A stretch of 64,000 nucleotides of DNA from Hymenobacter sp. 15J16-1T3B. Its GTDB lineage: Bacteria > Bacteroidota > Bacteroidia > Cytophagales > Hymenobacteraceae. Positions 8,824-17,162 of the stretch are shown in pieces. How positions within the stretch are numbered: position 1 is the stretch's first letter; every line of letters starts with the position of its first letter. The DNA lies in assembly GCF_020711235.1 (NCBI RefSeq), contig NZ_JAJFAV010000006.1, forward strand, positions 124,001-188,000. Direction: 5' to 3'. Below the pieces are notes generated by a model. That model saw only the letters and a program-made list of their open reading frames with translations. It made no database searches and was not told where the DNA came from. The position numbers and the translations under genes were made by a program.

Positions 8824-9516
8824 TTACTGTTGCTTCGCCGGCGTCTCTGGGCTGCTTTTCTGCTTGCCTTTGCGGTCGATGACGAGGCGGGCGGCTTGGA
8901 TGCGCTGGTAGAAATCGGGGTGGGAGCGGGCGTACTTGCGCAGGCTGCGGTCGAGGCGGTCTTCGAGCAGGGTGGCTAGCTGGCTGAACTTGGCTTTGAT
9001 AGCGAGGCGGGCGGCTTTGGCTTCGCTGATTTGCTGGCGTGGGTCGTTTTTGCTGCCGTCGAAGGCGGCCAGGGCCTCGCGCAGCTCCTGCAGGCGCGCT
9101 TGGGTGACGTCGTAATCTTCGAGGGGCTTGCTGTGCTGGGTGGCGAGGTCGAGCAGGTGCTGGGCCACGTCGGTGAGGGCGGTGGCGCGCAGGCGGGCCA
9201 GGGTGCCGTAGCTGTGGTTGGCGGCGGCTTGCAGGGCGCGGTCTTGCTGGTCGGTGGCGTAGGCGTACAGGTCGCCGGCAATTTCGCCGGCGCTGGTGGC
9301 CAGCAGCTCGCGGCGGTCGGTCTTGGCGGCGCTGGCGCCCTTGGCGGGGCGCAGGGTTTCTTGGCGCAGCGGGGTGAGGTCGTCGGCGAGCTGCTGCAGC
9401 TCGGCCAGGGCGCGTTGCAGGGCTTTGTCCTGCTGGTAGGGGGCGGCGTCGCGGCCGAGGGCGAGCAGCACGTTTTGGGCGGCGGTGAGCCGGTTGTCTT
9501 GTTTGGCGGTAAGCAT
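8824..9516 (-). CDS. Helical hypothetical protein
   Basis: An uncharacterised 230-residue protein, nearly all predicted helix, with heptad-like runs of Leu, Ala, Gln and Arg and no signal peptide or membrane segment. Starting at ATG 9516 it reads MLTAKQDNRLTAAQNVLLAL; the C-terminus is Lys/Gln-rich (about residues 208-230). The protein could form a coiled-coil or helical bundle. No catalytic motif is visible. It stands alone between the AT-rich island and a tandem-repeat tract. Codon use and composition match the host genes, which supports it as real coding sequence over the overlapping frames on either strand. Confidence 0.7.
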   Translation of the reverse strand: MLTAKQDNRLTAAQNVLLALGRDAAPYQQDKALQRALAELQQLADDLTPLRQETLRPAKGASAAKTDRRELLATSAGEIAGDLYAYATDQQDRALQAAANHSYGTLARLRATALTDVAQHLLDLATQHSKPLEDYDVTQARLQELREALAAFDGSKNDPRQQISEAKAARLAIKAKFSQLATLLEDRLDRSLRKYARSHPDFYQRIQAARLVIDRKGKQKSSPETPAKQQ

Positions 9517-9654
9517 TGGGAATGCGGGTATGGGTAAACGTGGAAATCAAACGACGCGAATAGGTGTGCGCAGCGGTAGTATAGAGCGAAGCTCAAGAAT
9601 AGGAATATCCGGGTGAATTGTGGTAATACCGGGAGTAGAAAATGTGTGCCTCAG

Positions 9655-9885
9655 CTTGCGTGGCCTGCAACCAGGGTGCGGACGACCGGGACCGGTATGC
9701 AGACGCCTGAAACCGGCTGACAGCAGCCGGTGGCCGGCCTGCAAACGACCGGAGCCGGGCTTGCGACCAGCGCGGCGGGCCTGCGGACGCCCGGGGCTGG
9801 GCTTGCGCGGGCAGCGACGACGCTTGCGCGGATTGGGGCGGGGCTTGGGCTGACCGGGGCGGGGCTTGCGGGCGTACGGGCTTGG
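9655..9885. repeat. Degenerate 21-bp tandem repeat tract (about 11 units)
   Basis: Units start every 21 nt from 9655. Read on the + strand most units translate as seven residues ending in GAG or TG, e.g. LQTTGAG, LRTPGAG, LARIGAG, LGLTGAG. One unit (9718) starts with a TGA stop, so the tract is not an intact gene in this frame. Base composition is very G-rich on this strand. It fills most of the 524-bp gap between 9516 and 10041, where I see no gene. Confidence 0.75.
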
Positions 9886-10040
9886 CTTGTGCCTCGGCAA
9901 CTGCTTTGCGGGGACGCGGAGCGGCAAGGGGAAGCGTGGGCAGCTACCCAGTGGACGCCTGGCGGCGAACGGTCACGCGGGCGAGGTGGCCCGAAAAGGT
10001 GCAGGCGCGGGCAGCTCGGCCGCGGGCCGCCGGGCCGGGG

Positions 10041-10646
10041 CTACAGCTCCCGGGTGGGCAGGGGCTTGGGAAAGCGCACCGATTCGAGGAAGCGCTTTTT
10101 GTCGGCGAGGGTTTCGGCGGTGGCGGGCAGGCGATAGGTGCTGCCGAAGAAGTAGAGCATGTGGCCCCGCCAGGCGTAGATAACGTCGAGGTAGGCGGGC
10201 TGCTCGCGCACGAGGTCGAAGCAGCCGAAGCGGGCGGCGCGGGCGGGCAAGCCGGCAAACACCACGTTGTCTTGGTGGAGCAGCTGCACGTTCTGGGCCT
10301 TGAATTCTTTGGTCTTGAGTTGCTTGGCGTAGTGATGGATGATGCGGTCGAAGGTCTTGCTCAGCGACTCGGCCGTGACCAGGTCGTTGGGGTTGTAGTC
10401 GGGCTGGTAGCGCAGATCAATCGAGCCGACGAAGAGGATGATGTTTTCGGTATCCGTCGTGAAGTAGGACGCGCCTTTCGCCTTGGGGTCGTGCTCGGCC
10501 TCCGTGGCGTAGGGCAGCTGCACGGTGGTGTAGTCGTCGATTTGGGTATCGACCCAGGTGGTGACGGCCCACTGCGCCGCCGCGGGGCGGGACCACAGCA
10601 AGGTGAGCAGCGCAAGGAGGCGAAGAAGGTGCGGAGCGGCTCGCAT
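10041..10646 (-). CDS. Secreted hypothetical protein
   Basis: An exported protein of 201 residues with no recognised family. ATG at 10646 was chosen; a TTG four codons upstream is less likely. A signal peptide (LLRLLALLTLLWSRPAAAQ) ends near residue 26. The mature part is mixed alpha/beta with WVDTQIDDYTTVQLPY early and a cysteine in FGCFDLVREQPAYLDVIYAWRGHMLYFF (about 145-172). This overall pattern, ending in a beta-rich segment followed by a helix, resembles small periplasmic proteins of unknown function. Its left neighbour is the repeat tract. It is divergent from the lipoprotein at 11050. Confidence 0.7.
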   Translation of the reverse strand: MRAAPHLLRLLALLTLLWSRPAAAQWAVTTWVDTQIDDYTTVQLPYATEAEHDPKAKGASYFTTDTENIILFVGSIDLRYQPDYNPNDLVTAESLSKTFDRIIHHYAKQLKTKEFKAQNVQLLHQDNVVFAGLPARAARFGCFDLVREQPAYLDVIYAWRGHMLYFFGSTYRLPATAETLADKKRFLESVRFPKPLPTREL

Positions 10647-11049
10647 CAGCAATAGCAATGGCAGCTAACGAAACGGAGGTTGAAAATAGCAGAACGGTCG
10701 GGCTTGGGCCGGCGGCCGCCCGATGAGCACGACGGTAAAGAAGCCTAAAGTGACTTTGCGGCCGCCGCTCATTGCCTTGCCAGGGCAATGGGGGCGCGGG
10801 GCAGAGCTCAAGACGGGCCGCCGCGTGCTGACAAGCTACCTCAGGCTGACCCCGGCGGCAAGCGCAACGGCCGCCGCGGCCGAAATCGAGACGCGCACGA
10901 CCGAGGCCGGACCCGCGGCAATCAGCGCTGGCCGGAGGAAACCGCGTGGGTACGTGCGGGCAACAGGAGCAGGAAACGGAATGCCCAGGGGAATAAGCCG
11001 GCAATGAAAAAGGCGCGCGATGAGAGCAGTACGCCGTTATCTTTCGTGC
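10647..11049. other. Intergenic region between divergent genes
   Basis: About 400 bp of GC-rich DNA between the secreted protein (leftward) and the lipoprotein (rightward). Open frames here are arginine/alanine-rich and overlap on several phases, as expected by chance at this GC. ATTGCC (10771-) and GGGCAAT form a small hairpin. I see no supported gene. Confidence 0.45.
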
Positions 11050-11466
11050 ATGAAATCGACGATTAGCGCATTATTAGGAGTGGGCGTATTGCTTGGAGCG
11101 TGCAAGAAGGACGAATCGAGGCCCGAGCCAAAACCTGAGCCGACGCTGGACGGGGAATGGCGGATGACGGAAAGTGTGCGCACGGATCAGCAATCGGGCT
11201 ACGGGCAGACGTTGGCTCCGACGGTGACGTATAACTTCCGCTTAGTGGCCAAAGGCGACACGGTGCGCTCGTACCTGGTCAATAGCACGGCGCCGCCGCT
11301 GGTGCTGGTGCGCAACGGCCACGAGCTGCGGTATACCCGCGGCGTGGGCGTGTACTGCACCATCAAGGAGCTGACGGAACATCGGCTGGTGCTGCATTCC
11401 ACGGCGCCTTCTCAAATTCCAGGTTCGGGCATTATGCTCAACATCGACGACGTATACACGCGCTGA
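11050..11466 (+). CDS. Lipocalin-like lipoprotein
   Basis: A 138-residue lipoprotein. ATG at 11050 gives a clean signal peptide with lipobox LLGAC (Cys about residue 18) followed by KKDESRPEPKPEP, a charged proline-rich linker. The remaining about 100 residues open with LDGEWRMTESV and alternate short strands, which resembles the small lipocalin-like domains common in Bacteroidota lipoproteins that begin with a GxW motif. A ligand is not predictable. An in-frame ATG at 11020 is possible but would put ten extra residues before the signal peptide. It precedes the Crp/Fnr regulator by 76 bp in the same direction. Confidence 0.7.
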   Translation: MKSTISALLGVGVLLGACKKDESRPEPKPEPTLDGEWRMTESVRTDQQSGYGQTLAPTVTYNFRLVAKGDTVRSYLVNSTAPPLVLVRNGHELRYTRGVGVYCTIKELTEHRLVLHSTAPSQIPGSGIMLNIDDVYTR

Positions 11467-11503
11467 GGCCTGGGGCGGTAGTTGGTGCCGGGGTGGTTAT
11501 TTT

Positions 11504-11521
11504 GGCAACGATTCTGTTGCC
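11504..11521. promoter_or_regulatory. Inverted repeat upstream of the Crp/Fnr regulator
   Basis: GGCAAC-GATTCT-GTTGCC, perfect six-base arms, 21 bp before the regulator start at 11543. It could be an autoregulatory site; the sequence differs from the palindrome at 12131. Confidence 0.35.
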
Positions 11522-11542
11522 TCCTCCTCCGACCTTCGCCCG

Positions 11543-12118
11543 ATGCTTGCTCCGCTGCTCGCCCATATTGCCCGGTACGTGTCGCTGACGGCGGCCGAGG
11601 CGGAGCTGCTGGAGGCCTACGTGGTGCCGCACACGCTGGAGCGCCGGGCGCACCTGCTGCGCGAAGGGGAGGTATGCACGGCCACCTACTTTGTGGTGAG
11701 CGGGTGCCTGCGCACGTATTTTCTGACCGAGAAGGGGGTGGAGCACACGCTGCAGTTTGCCATCGAAAACTGGTGGCTGACGGACTACGCCAGCCTGGAC
11801 GCGCACGCACCGTCGGCGTTTTTTCTGCAGGCGGTGGAGCCTACGTGGGTGCTGGTGCTGGAGCAGCGCGGGCAGGAAGAGCTGTTTGGGCGGGTGCCGC
11901 AGCTGGAACGCTACTTTCGGCTGGTGCTGCAGCGCGGGGCCGCGGCGGCGCAGCACCGGGTGAAGCTGCTGTATAGCCTGAGCGGCGAGGCGCGTTACCG
12001 GCAGTTTGCGAGCCTGTTTCCGGCCTTTGTGCAGCGGGTGCCGCAGTATATGCTGGCCTCGTACCTGGGCTTCACGCCGGAGTTTCTGAGCAAGATCCGG
12101 GCGCGGATGGGGGAGTAG
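11543..12118 (+). CDS. Crp/Fnr-family transcriptional regulator
   Basis: A 191-residue cytoplasmic regulator of the Crp/Fnr superfamily. The N-terminal cyclic-nucleotide-binding-type beta barrel (about residues 25-115) contains LREGEVCTATYFVVSGCLRTYFLTEKGVEHTLQF, matching the family's glycine-containing turns. The C-terminal part has RYRQFASLFPAFVQRVPQYMLASYLGFTPEFLSKIRARM, a helix-turn-helix of the type found in Bacteroidota Crp paralogs, where YLG..PE.LS.IR is the recognition region. The phosphate-binding residues for cAMP are not clearly conserved, so the effector is unknown. It is followed by an AhpD-like gene with an 18-bp perfect palindrome in between, so it probably controls that gene (inference). 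Confidence 0.88.
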   Translation: MLAPLLAHIARYVSLTAAEAELLEAYVVPHTLERRAHLLREGEVCTATYFVVSGCLRTYFLTEKGVEHTLQFAIENWWLTDYASLDAHAPSAFFLQAVEPTWVLVLEQRGQEELFGRVPQLERYFRLVLQRGAAAAQHRVKLLYSLSGEARYRQFASLFPAFVQRVPQYMLASYLGFTPEFLSKIRARMGE

Positions 12119-12130
12119 GCGGGCCGCGTT

Positions 12131-12148
12131 TCTTGAACTAGTTCAAGA
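12131..12148. promoter_or_regulatory. Perfect 18-bp palindrome, candidate operator for the AhpD-like gene
   Basis: TCTTGAACTAGTTCAAGA is its own reverse complement. It lies 13 bp after the regulator stop and about 20 bp before a near-consensus -7 box GACCTTTG (12168-12175), so a bound protein would cover the -33 region of the downstream gene. Confidence 0.65.
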
Positions 12149-12206
12149 GGTGGCGGGGTGGTCGGGGCGGACCTTTGGGCTATCAATCACCCTAACCCCT
12201 TCTGGT

Positions 12207-12638
12207 ATGCGCCTCGACATGCAGAAAACCGAACCGGAGTCCTACCAGGCCGTTTTCGCCCTGGAAAAATACCTGAGCAAGTCGCGCCTCACCCGCACGC
12301 ACAAGGAGCTCATCAAGCTGCGCGCCTCCCAGCTCAACGGCTGCGCCTACTGCCTCAACATGCACTCCCGCGAAGCCCGGCAGGCCGGCGAAACCGAGCA
12401 GCGCCTGTACGTGCTGTCGGCCTGGCGCGAGGCCGGAGACCTGTTCACGCCCGAGGAGCGCGCCCTGCTGGCGCTGACGGAGGAAGTCACGCTCATCGGC
12501 CAGCGCGTATCGGACGCCACCTACGCGCAGGCCGCGGCCCTCTTCGACGAGCAGTATTTGGCGCAGGCCATCATGGCCATTGCCACGATTAACGTCTGGA
12601 ACCGCATTGCCATAGCCACGGAGAAGCCCCTGGACTAA
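12207..12638 (+). CDS. AhpD-like/carboxymuconolactone decarboxylase family protein
   Basis: A 143-residue protein of the alkylhydroperoxidase AhpD/CMD superfamily. The CxxC motif with its following histidine, NGCAYCLNMH (Cys46, Cys49, His53), is the redox centre used to reduce peroxides or to relay electrons to peroxiredoxins. The helical second half, LALTEEVTLIGQRVSDATY and IAIATINVWNRIAI, fits the family. ATG at 12207 gives MRLDMQKTEP; the ATG at 12219 is an alternative. It follows the Crp/Fnr regulator and the palindrome at 12131, an arrangement that suggests induction by oxidative or nitrosative conditions (inference). Confidence 0.9.
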   Translation: MRLDMQKTEPESYQAVFALEKYLSKSRLTRTHKELIKLRASQLNGCAYCLNMHSREARQAGETEQRLYVLSAWREAGDLFTPEERALLALTEEVTLIGQRVSDATYAQAAALFDEQYLAQAIMAIATINVWNRIAIATEKPLD

Positions 12639-12667
12639 TGGCCGCGGGGGGCGGTTTGCCCCCGGGG

Positions 12668-12689
12668 AGCCGGCCCCAACGGGCCGGCT
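12668..12689 (+). terminator. Hairpin after the AhpD-like gene
   Basis: AGCCGGCCC (12668-12676), loop CAAC, GGGCCGGCT (12681-12689). A perfect nine-base stem without a T-tract, 30 bp after the stop. Confidence 0.5.
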
Positions 12690-13010
12690 GGTTCATCAGC
12701 GCCGTCTTGTCGCTCGCGGAGCCGGTGGCTTCTGCTGGCGACGGGGCGGCGCTGGTCGATGAGGTTGCGGGGTAGGTGGCACCGGGTGGGCGGTGCGCTA
12801 CGCCCCGATGCCCGCTCCCTTTGCCATCCGCCGGCGGTAGTATGGCCGCTTCATAGTCGACAACCTGCTGGTAAGCTTCGCTGCTGGCGGAAGCACAAGC
12901 TGGGCCGATAAGCCGAGGGTCTGGGGCTGTCCGGCTTCTCAGGCCGCAGCCAGCGGGTAGATTTTTGCGAAGTTTTTTTATGTCGGTATTCGTCCGTAAG
13001 TGGGCAGATG

Positions 13011-13018
13011 TATCTTTG
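13011..13018 (+). promoter_or_regulatory. Bacteroidota -7 box TATCTTTG
   Basis: Matches TAnnTTTG. It lies 37 bp before the GTG at 13056, leaving an approximately 30-nt leader and supporting that start. Confidence 0.65.
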
Positions 13019-13055
13019 AGCCCATTTTTTTCACCTCATTCTCCCACCCAATCCT

Positions 13056-13706
13056 GTGCAAAACTTTACGCATAAGGTTACCCTACTGCTGGCCCTGCTG
13101 CTGACGGCCACCCTGGGCTATGCCCAAACCACTTACCAAACGGTTGGCATCATCGGCTCGGCCACCGCAGCTGGCTGGAACACCTCCACGCCTATGATGC
13201 TGGTGTCGGCCACCGACCCGCACACCTGGACCATCACCCTGCAGCTGACGCCGGACGAGGTGAAGTTCCGCGCCAACAACGACTGGGGGGTAAACTGGGG
13301 CGCCGCGACGTTCCCGACCGGCACGGGCGTGGCCAACGGGCCCAACATTCCGATTCAGACGGCGGGTCGCTACACGGTGCTCTTCAACGACGTAACCGGG
13401 GCCTACCAGTTCACCGCGTCGACGCCCATGGCTGCCAAAGCTGCCGGCAACCTGCTGCGCCCCATGCTGACGCCCAACCCCGCCAGCGGTGCCGTGCGCG
13501 TGGCCTACGACCTGCCCGCGGCCGGAGCCGTGACGGTATCGGTGCAGAACCTGCTGGGCCAGCTGGTGCGCCAGCAGACGCCGGTGCGCCAAGGTGCCGG
13601 CCAGCAGGAGCAAGTGCTGGCGCTGGCTGGCCTGGCGCCGGGCCTGTACTTGGTGCAGGTGCAGAGCGGCAGCCGCGTCGAGACGGCCCGCCTGCGGGTA
13701 GAATAG
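13056..13706 (+). CDS. Secreted SusE/F-type domain protein with T9SS sorting domain
   Basis: A 216-residue exported protein. The start is GTG at 13056; no nearer in-frame ATG exists until residue 47, and the promoter at 13011 fits. The signal peptide ends at LGYAQ. Residues about 28-105 (VGIIGSATAAGWNTSTPMMLV..DPHTWTITLQLTPDEVKFRANNDW) resemble the starch-binding SusE/SusF outer-membrane module, here a single copy, so glycan binding is plausible. The last 75 residues (LTPNPASGAVRVAYDLPAAG..LAPGLYLVQVQSG) form a T9SS type A sorting domain, which directs the protein to the cell surface or the medium. It is monocistronic, ending 71 bp before a long hairpin at 13777-13837. Confidence 0.85.
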   Translation: MQNFTHKVTLLLALLLTATLGYAQTTYQTVGIIGSATAAGWNTSTPMMLVSATDPHTWTITLQLTPDEVKFRANNDWGVNWGAATFPTGTGVANGPNIPIQTAGRYTVLFNDVTGAYQFTASTPMAAKAAGNLLRPMLTPNPASGAVRVAYDLPAAGAVTVSVQNLLGQLVRQQTPVRQGAGQQEQVLALAGLAPGLYLVQVQSGSRVETARLRVE

Positions 13707-14016
13707 TGACTGCCCGCCGGGCCGGCGCCTGACGCTGGTTTCGGCAACGTAGGCGGGCTGGGGCTCGTCTACCGCGGCGCCACCCTGCGGCGCGGACTCC
13801 GGGTACGCTACCCCGGAGCCGCGCGGCGGGGTGGCGCTACGCTTTAGCGGCCGGCTAACAGGTGTGGCAAAACGTAGCGCTGCTCCGTCGGCAGGTGCGG
13901 TAGTGAGGTGCGGCCGGCCGCTGGCTGCTTTAAGTCGCTGCCCCGATGCGAGGTGAGCGAGGCGGCTAGGTCTGAGCAGAGTATGGCTACCCGTAATCTG
14001 TCCCCAGCGGGAGGGC
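13707..14016. other. Intergenic region between convergent genes
   Basis: About 310 bp holding the long inverted repeat at 13777-13837. The rest shows no supported gene. Confidence 0.5.
13777..13837. terminator. Long inverted repeat, bidirectional terminator candidate
   Basis: GCGCCACCC (13777-13785) pairs with GGGTGGCGC (13829-13837), and the interior continues to pair through CTCCGGGT and ACCCCGGAG with few mismatches, giving a 61-nt near palindrome between convergent genes. Confidence 0.65.
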
Positions 14017-14613
14017 TTAACGGCTGCCCGCGCCGTGGTGGGCGTGGGGCAGGCCCTGCAGCAGCGTCGCGGCGTGGTCGGCGTGGCGGGCCACGATGGT
14101 TTGCATACGGCCGAGCCACTCCTTGTAGTCAGCGTCGCGGGCGCTGTCGGCGGCTTGGCCGAACAGCCGGACGGCGTTGCGGTGGTCGACCACCATCATC
14201 TGGGCGTAGTAAGCGTCGAACTGGTCGGCGGGCAGCCGGCGCAGGCTGTCGATTTTCTGGCGGTAAACGCGCAGGGTGGTATTGGGCGGCACCAAGCCCT
14301 TGCGGCGCATCAGGGCCCGGTACTCGCCGTTGATGGCGCTGTGTTCCGTGACCATCTGGGCGGCGTAGGCCTGCACGGCGGGGCGGGTGGCGCGCTCGGC
14401 CGCCACCGTGCCCGCTTCCACTTCGAAAATGCCCGCGCAGCCCGCCATGGGCATAAAGAAGCAGCCGAACGGGTCGAGCGGGCAGGCCGGTGGGGTGTGG
14501 CCGTCCGGCCGAGTTGTTGCCACGGGCTGCTCGGTTTTGGGGGCTTGCTGGCAGGCACCAAGGACGAGCAAGAGCAGGATGGGCAAACCGGACAGGCGGC
14601 GGGCGTTGGGCAT
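14017..14613 (-). CDS. DUF4142 lipoprotein
   Basis: A 198-residue lipoprotein from ATG at 14613, with signal peptide and lipobox VLGAC (Cys about residue 21). A cysteine-containing linker (PACPLDPFGCFF) leads into a DUF4142 helical bundle: VEAGTVAAERATRPAVQAYAAQMVTEHSAINGEYRALMRRKG, then YYAQMMVVDHRNAVRLFGQAAD and a final helix with HADHAATLLQGL. DUF4142 domains are four-helix bundles related to ferritin-like folds; several are stress-associated, but no enzymatic role is established. The gene is preceded by an AT-rich tract (TATACTATATTG near 14655) that probably contains its promoter. Confidence 0.85.
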   Translation of the reverse strand: MPNARRLSGLPILLLLVLGACQQAPKTEQPVATTRPDGHTPPACPLDPFGCFFMPMAGCAGIFEVEAGTVAAERATRPAVQAYAAQMVTEHSAINGEYRALMRRKGLVPPNTTLRVYRQKIDSLRRLPADQFDAYYAQMMVVDHRNAVRLFGQAADSARDADYKEWLGRMQTIVARHADHAATLLQGLPHAHHGAGSR

Positions 14614-14768
14614 GGCAGAAGGAATGCAGGTGAAGAGCCGGAGGGCTTTCAATATAGTATAATGTCTATGCTAAGGCCACGGCGGTTTCACCGGCCTTGC
14701 CCAGGCATGACGACCAGCCAGAATGAACTTCAGCGCCGCTGCAAACGCGACGCCGTAATGCGCGGGCT

Positions 14769-15500
14769 TTAGGCGTGGTGAGGGGTGAAATCGGCCGGGG
14801 CGGGCTGCACCTCTTCACGGAACTTATTACCCCGGATCAGCAGCCAGAGCATGAAAAGCGGTTCGCCGTAAAAGGTGTACATGGCGAAGTCCACGTTGAG
14901 CTCGGGGAAGAGGTAGGGGCGCACCGCCGTGAGCAAGTACCCGAGGCCGGTGATGACCAGCAGCACGCCGAAGACGCGGGGAATGTAGCCGGAGCGGAAC
15001 ACGAGGTAGCCGAGCAACACCAAGTGCAGGGCGAAGACGATGAGGCCGAAGTACCAGTGATTCTTGAAGGCGCGCAGGTGCACCATGGCCAGGGCCTGCA
15101 CTTGCGCCTGCGGGAAAAGGGCAAGGTAGTCGGGGGTGGTGAGCAGGCGCAGCGCGGTGACGAGCTGGTTGAGTGCAACCAACGCCAGCAGGGAGTACGC
15201 AAGCTTCAGCCAGGCCGTGAATTGGGCCAGCGGCGGGTGCACGGACCGCAGCAAGTGGTACAGGGCCCAGGCAATGACGATGTCGAGGAGAAAGGTGAGG
15301 AAATAAGCCAGCAGCCCGGCCGTGAACAAGCCTTGGTGCGCGAGGATGTTGCGGGCGGTTTCGGCGGCTTTGTAGGGAATGATCAGCTTCGGAAAGACGT
15401 ACATCTCCGCAAAGGGCGCGGCGACAACCGAGCCGAGCAGGGCCAGGCCGGCAATGAGGGCGGCGGTGCGCAGCGGCAGGTACTGGGGGCGCGTCGGCAT
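14769..15500 (-). CDS. DUF4386 multi-pass membrane protein
   Basis: A 243-residue inner-membrane protein with about seven hydrophobic helices. ATG at 15500 gives MPTRPQYLPLRTAALIAGLALLGSVVAAP as the first helix. FAEMYVFPKLIIPYKAAETARNILAHQGLF and the loop between the helices LFTAGLLAYFLTFLLDIVIAWALYHLLR fit the DUF4386 family, whose function is unknown. It ends with a short hydrophilic tail (FREEVQPAPADFTPHHA). The nearest upstream gene, DUF885, is in the same direction but 243 bp away, so it probably has its own promoter; an AT-richer patch near 15565-15600 is a candidate. Confidence 0.85.
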   Translation of the reverse strand: MPTRPQYLPLRTAALIAGLALLGSVVAAPFAEMYVFPKLIIPYKAAETARNILAHQGLFTAGLLAYFLTFLLDIVIAWALYHLLRSVHPPLAQFTAWLKLAYSLLALVALNQLVTALRLLTTPDYLALFPQAQVQALAMVHLRAFKNHWYFGLIVFALHLVLLGYLVFRSGYIPRVFGVLLVITGLGYLLTAVRPYLFPELNVDFAMYTFYGEPLFMLWLLIRGNKFREEVQPAPADFTPHHA

Positions 15501-15743
15501 GGGGGCGGGAGCTAGGGGCGGGGAAGCGGCCGCACGCCCCGTTGCCGGGCTGCGAGCCAGCAACAATGTAAGGGAATATGCGCGACGGTGAATGTAAGCG
15601 AAGCAAGGAATTTCCACGCCCCGGCTCCCACCAGCGCCTTGGTTTACACGGCCTTTAAGCGCGCGACAAAGCTGCGGCGCCGCACGGGACAACCGGGGCG
15701 GCTTCTCTCTGCTGGCGGTTGGCTTCTTCCCGGCCGCCCTGCC

Positions 15744-17063
15744 CTAGCCGCGGGCGGGCAGGCTGCGGTACACGGCCTCGATGTGGCGTTCTACTACCTC
15801 CAGGGGTAGGCCAGACAGGGCCAGGTAGGCGGCGTGGAAGCGCGGGAGGCTGAAGCCGGGCTGCTGGCTGAGGCGGGCTTTCATGGCCTCGATGCGCTGC
15901 GCGCCCACTTTGTAGCTCAGGCACTGGGCGGGCCAGGTGGTCACGCGGTTGATTTCGCGCTCGGCAATGTCCTGCTGCCCGGGCACGCTGGCCTGCCAGT
16001 AAGCCAGGGCCTGCGCGTGCGTCCAGCCCCGGTCGTGAATGCCCACGTCGAGCACCACGCGGGCGGAGCGCACCAGGTCCCATTCCCACTTGCCCAGCTC
16101 GGCTTCGGGCGCTTGGTAGAGGCCAAGCTGAGCGCCGAGGTACTCCACGTAGCAGCCCCAACCCTCGGCGTTGCCGGAGTAAAAGGTAGCGGCGCTCAAG
16201 GGGGAGTAGGCCGGGCTGCGGTGCTGCAACGACGACTGGTAATGGTGGCCCGGAATGCCCTCGTGCTCGAAAATCCACTCCATGGCGCGGGTGTTGTGGC
16301 GGCCGGTGGCGAAGTTGAAGTCGTAGCGGCCCTGGCGGTAGATGCCCGGTGGCATGGCCGCGGTGGCGCCCTCCCAGGGCTGAATGCGCAAGGCGGGCAC
16401 GGCCGTATCGGCGAAGACGGCGCCGAGGTGCTGGCGTACCCGCCGCTCGATGGCGCGGTAGCGGCGCTGGATCTGGGCCGTGTCGCGGAGCTCGAAGGTT
16501 TCGGAGGCGAGGTAGCGGTAGAAGCCGGCGCTATCCTGGCCGTAGCCCAGCTGGCGGCGCAGGCGGCGGATTTCGCCCTGCACCCGGCGTACCTGCTGCT
16601 GCCCGAAGGCGTACAGCTCGTCGGCCGTGAGCGGGGTGCTGGTGTACTGATGAGCGTAGAGGGCGTACCAGGCGTGGGGCGTGGGCAGGGCGTTTAGGCC
16701 GGTGGCAGGCACCGGAGCGGCCGTTTGGCGGAACGCCAGTTCCAGCTCCACGCGGCGCAGGTGCTGGCTGACTTCGTAGCGCAGGTGGTCGGCTGTTATA
16801 GCTTCGGCAAGGCCCAGGCCGGTGGTGGGGAGTTGGGCCAACCGGTGCTGCACATCCCGAAAAAACGCTTGCTGCCGGCGCAACTGCGCCGGCTCCGCCA
16901 CGCGGCGCAGGTTGTTCTGGTAGTCGAACTGAAAAGCCGGTACCTGCAGATGCTCCAATCTCGCCTGGTAATGCCGGGCCAGCAGCTCCACCGTCGACTG
17001 GGCCCGAAGCCGGCTGCCGGTGGCGCACAGCAAGCAAATAACGAACAGGAGCTTGGTCGGCAT
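15744..17063 (-). CDS. DUF885 zinc metallopeptidase, secreted
   Basis: A 439-residue exported protein of the DUF885 family, related to carboxypeptidase Taq-like metallopeptidases. ATG at 17063 gives a signal peptide ending at SRLRAQ. The zinc-binding HEGIPGHHYQ lies at about residues 267-276, followed by the EGWGCYVEYLG motif (about 300-310) that supplies further active-site residues. Members cleave peptides from the C-terminal or dipeptide side; exact specificity cannot be told. It is somewhat shorter than the family's usual 550-600 residues, with the reduction in the N-terminal half. It lies 100 bp downstream of the hypothetical gene at 17163 in the same direction. Confidence 0.9.
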   Translation of the reverse strand: MPTKLLFVICLLCATGSRLRAQSTVELLARHYQARLEHLQVPAFQFDYQNNLRRVAEPAQLRRQQAFFRDVQHRLAQLPTTGLGLAEAITADHLRYEVSQHLRRVELELAFRQTAAPVPATGLNALPTPHAWYALYAHQYTSTPLTADELYAFGQQQVRRVQGEIRRLRRQLGYGQDSAGFYRYLASETFELRDTAQIQRRYRAIERRVRQHLGAVFADTAVPALRIQPWEGATAAMPPGIYRQGRYDFNFATGRHNTRAMEWIFEHEGIPGHHYQSSLQHRSPAYSPLSAATFYSGNAEGWGCYVEYLGAQLGLYQAPEAELGKWEWDLVRSARVVLDVGIHDRGWTHAQALAYWQASVPGQQDIAEREINRVTTWPAQCLSYKVGAQRIEAMKARLSQQPGFSLPRFHAAYLALSGLPLEVVERHIEAVYRSLPARG

Positions 17064-17162
17064 GACGCGCGGTGAGTAACGGTTCGCGCCAACGACGCCC
17101 GTTTGCGTCACAAATTGCACGACGAACTTATACGCCCTGCGTTAGGGCCGCTGGCCGCCGGA

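Larger units (their letters stand above)
12639..13055. other. Intergenic region with a promoter at its right end
   Basis: About 417 bp without a supported gene. It begins with a terminator-like hairpin (12668-12689) and ends with a promoter for the 13056 gene (13011-13018). The middle shows nothing I can name. Confidence 0.5.

Noticed and set aside
9547-9927. 126-codon minus-strand basic frame over the 21-bp repeats
   Set aside because: Arg/Pro-rich low-complexity translation of the repeat tract, with no start signal or homology pattern visible.
10723-11007. 94-codon + frame in the gap before the lipoprotein
   Set aside because: Overlaps another open phase, lacks coding character and has a random-looking C-terminus.
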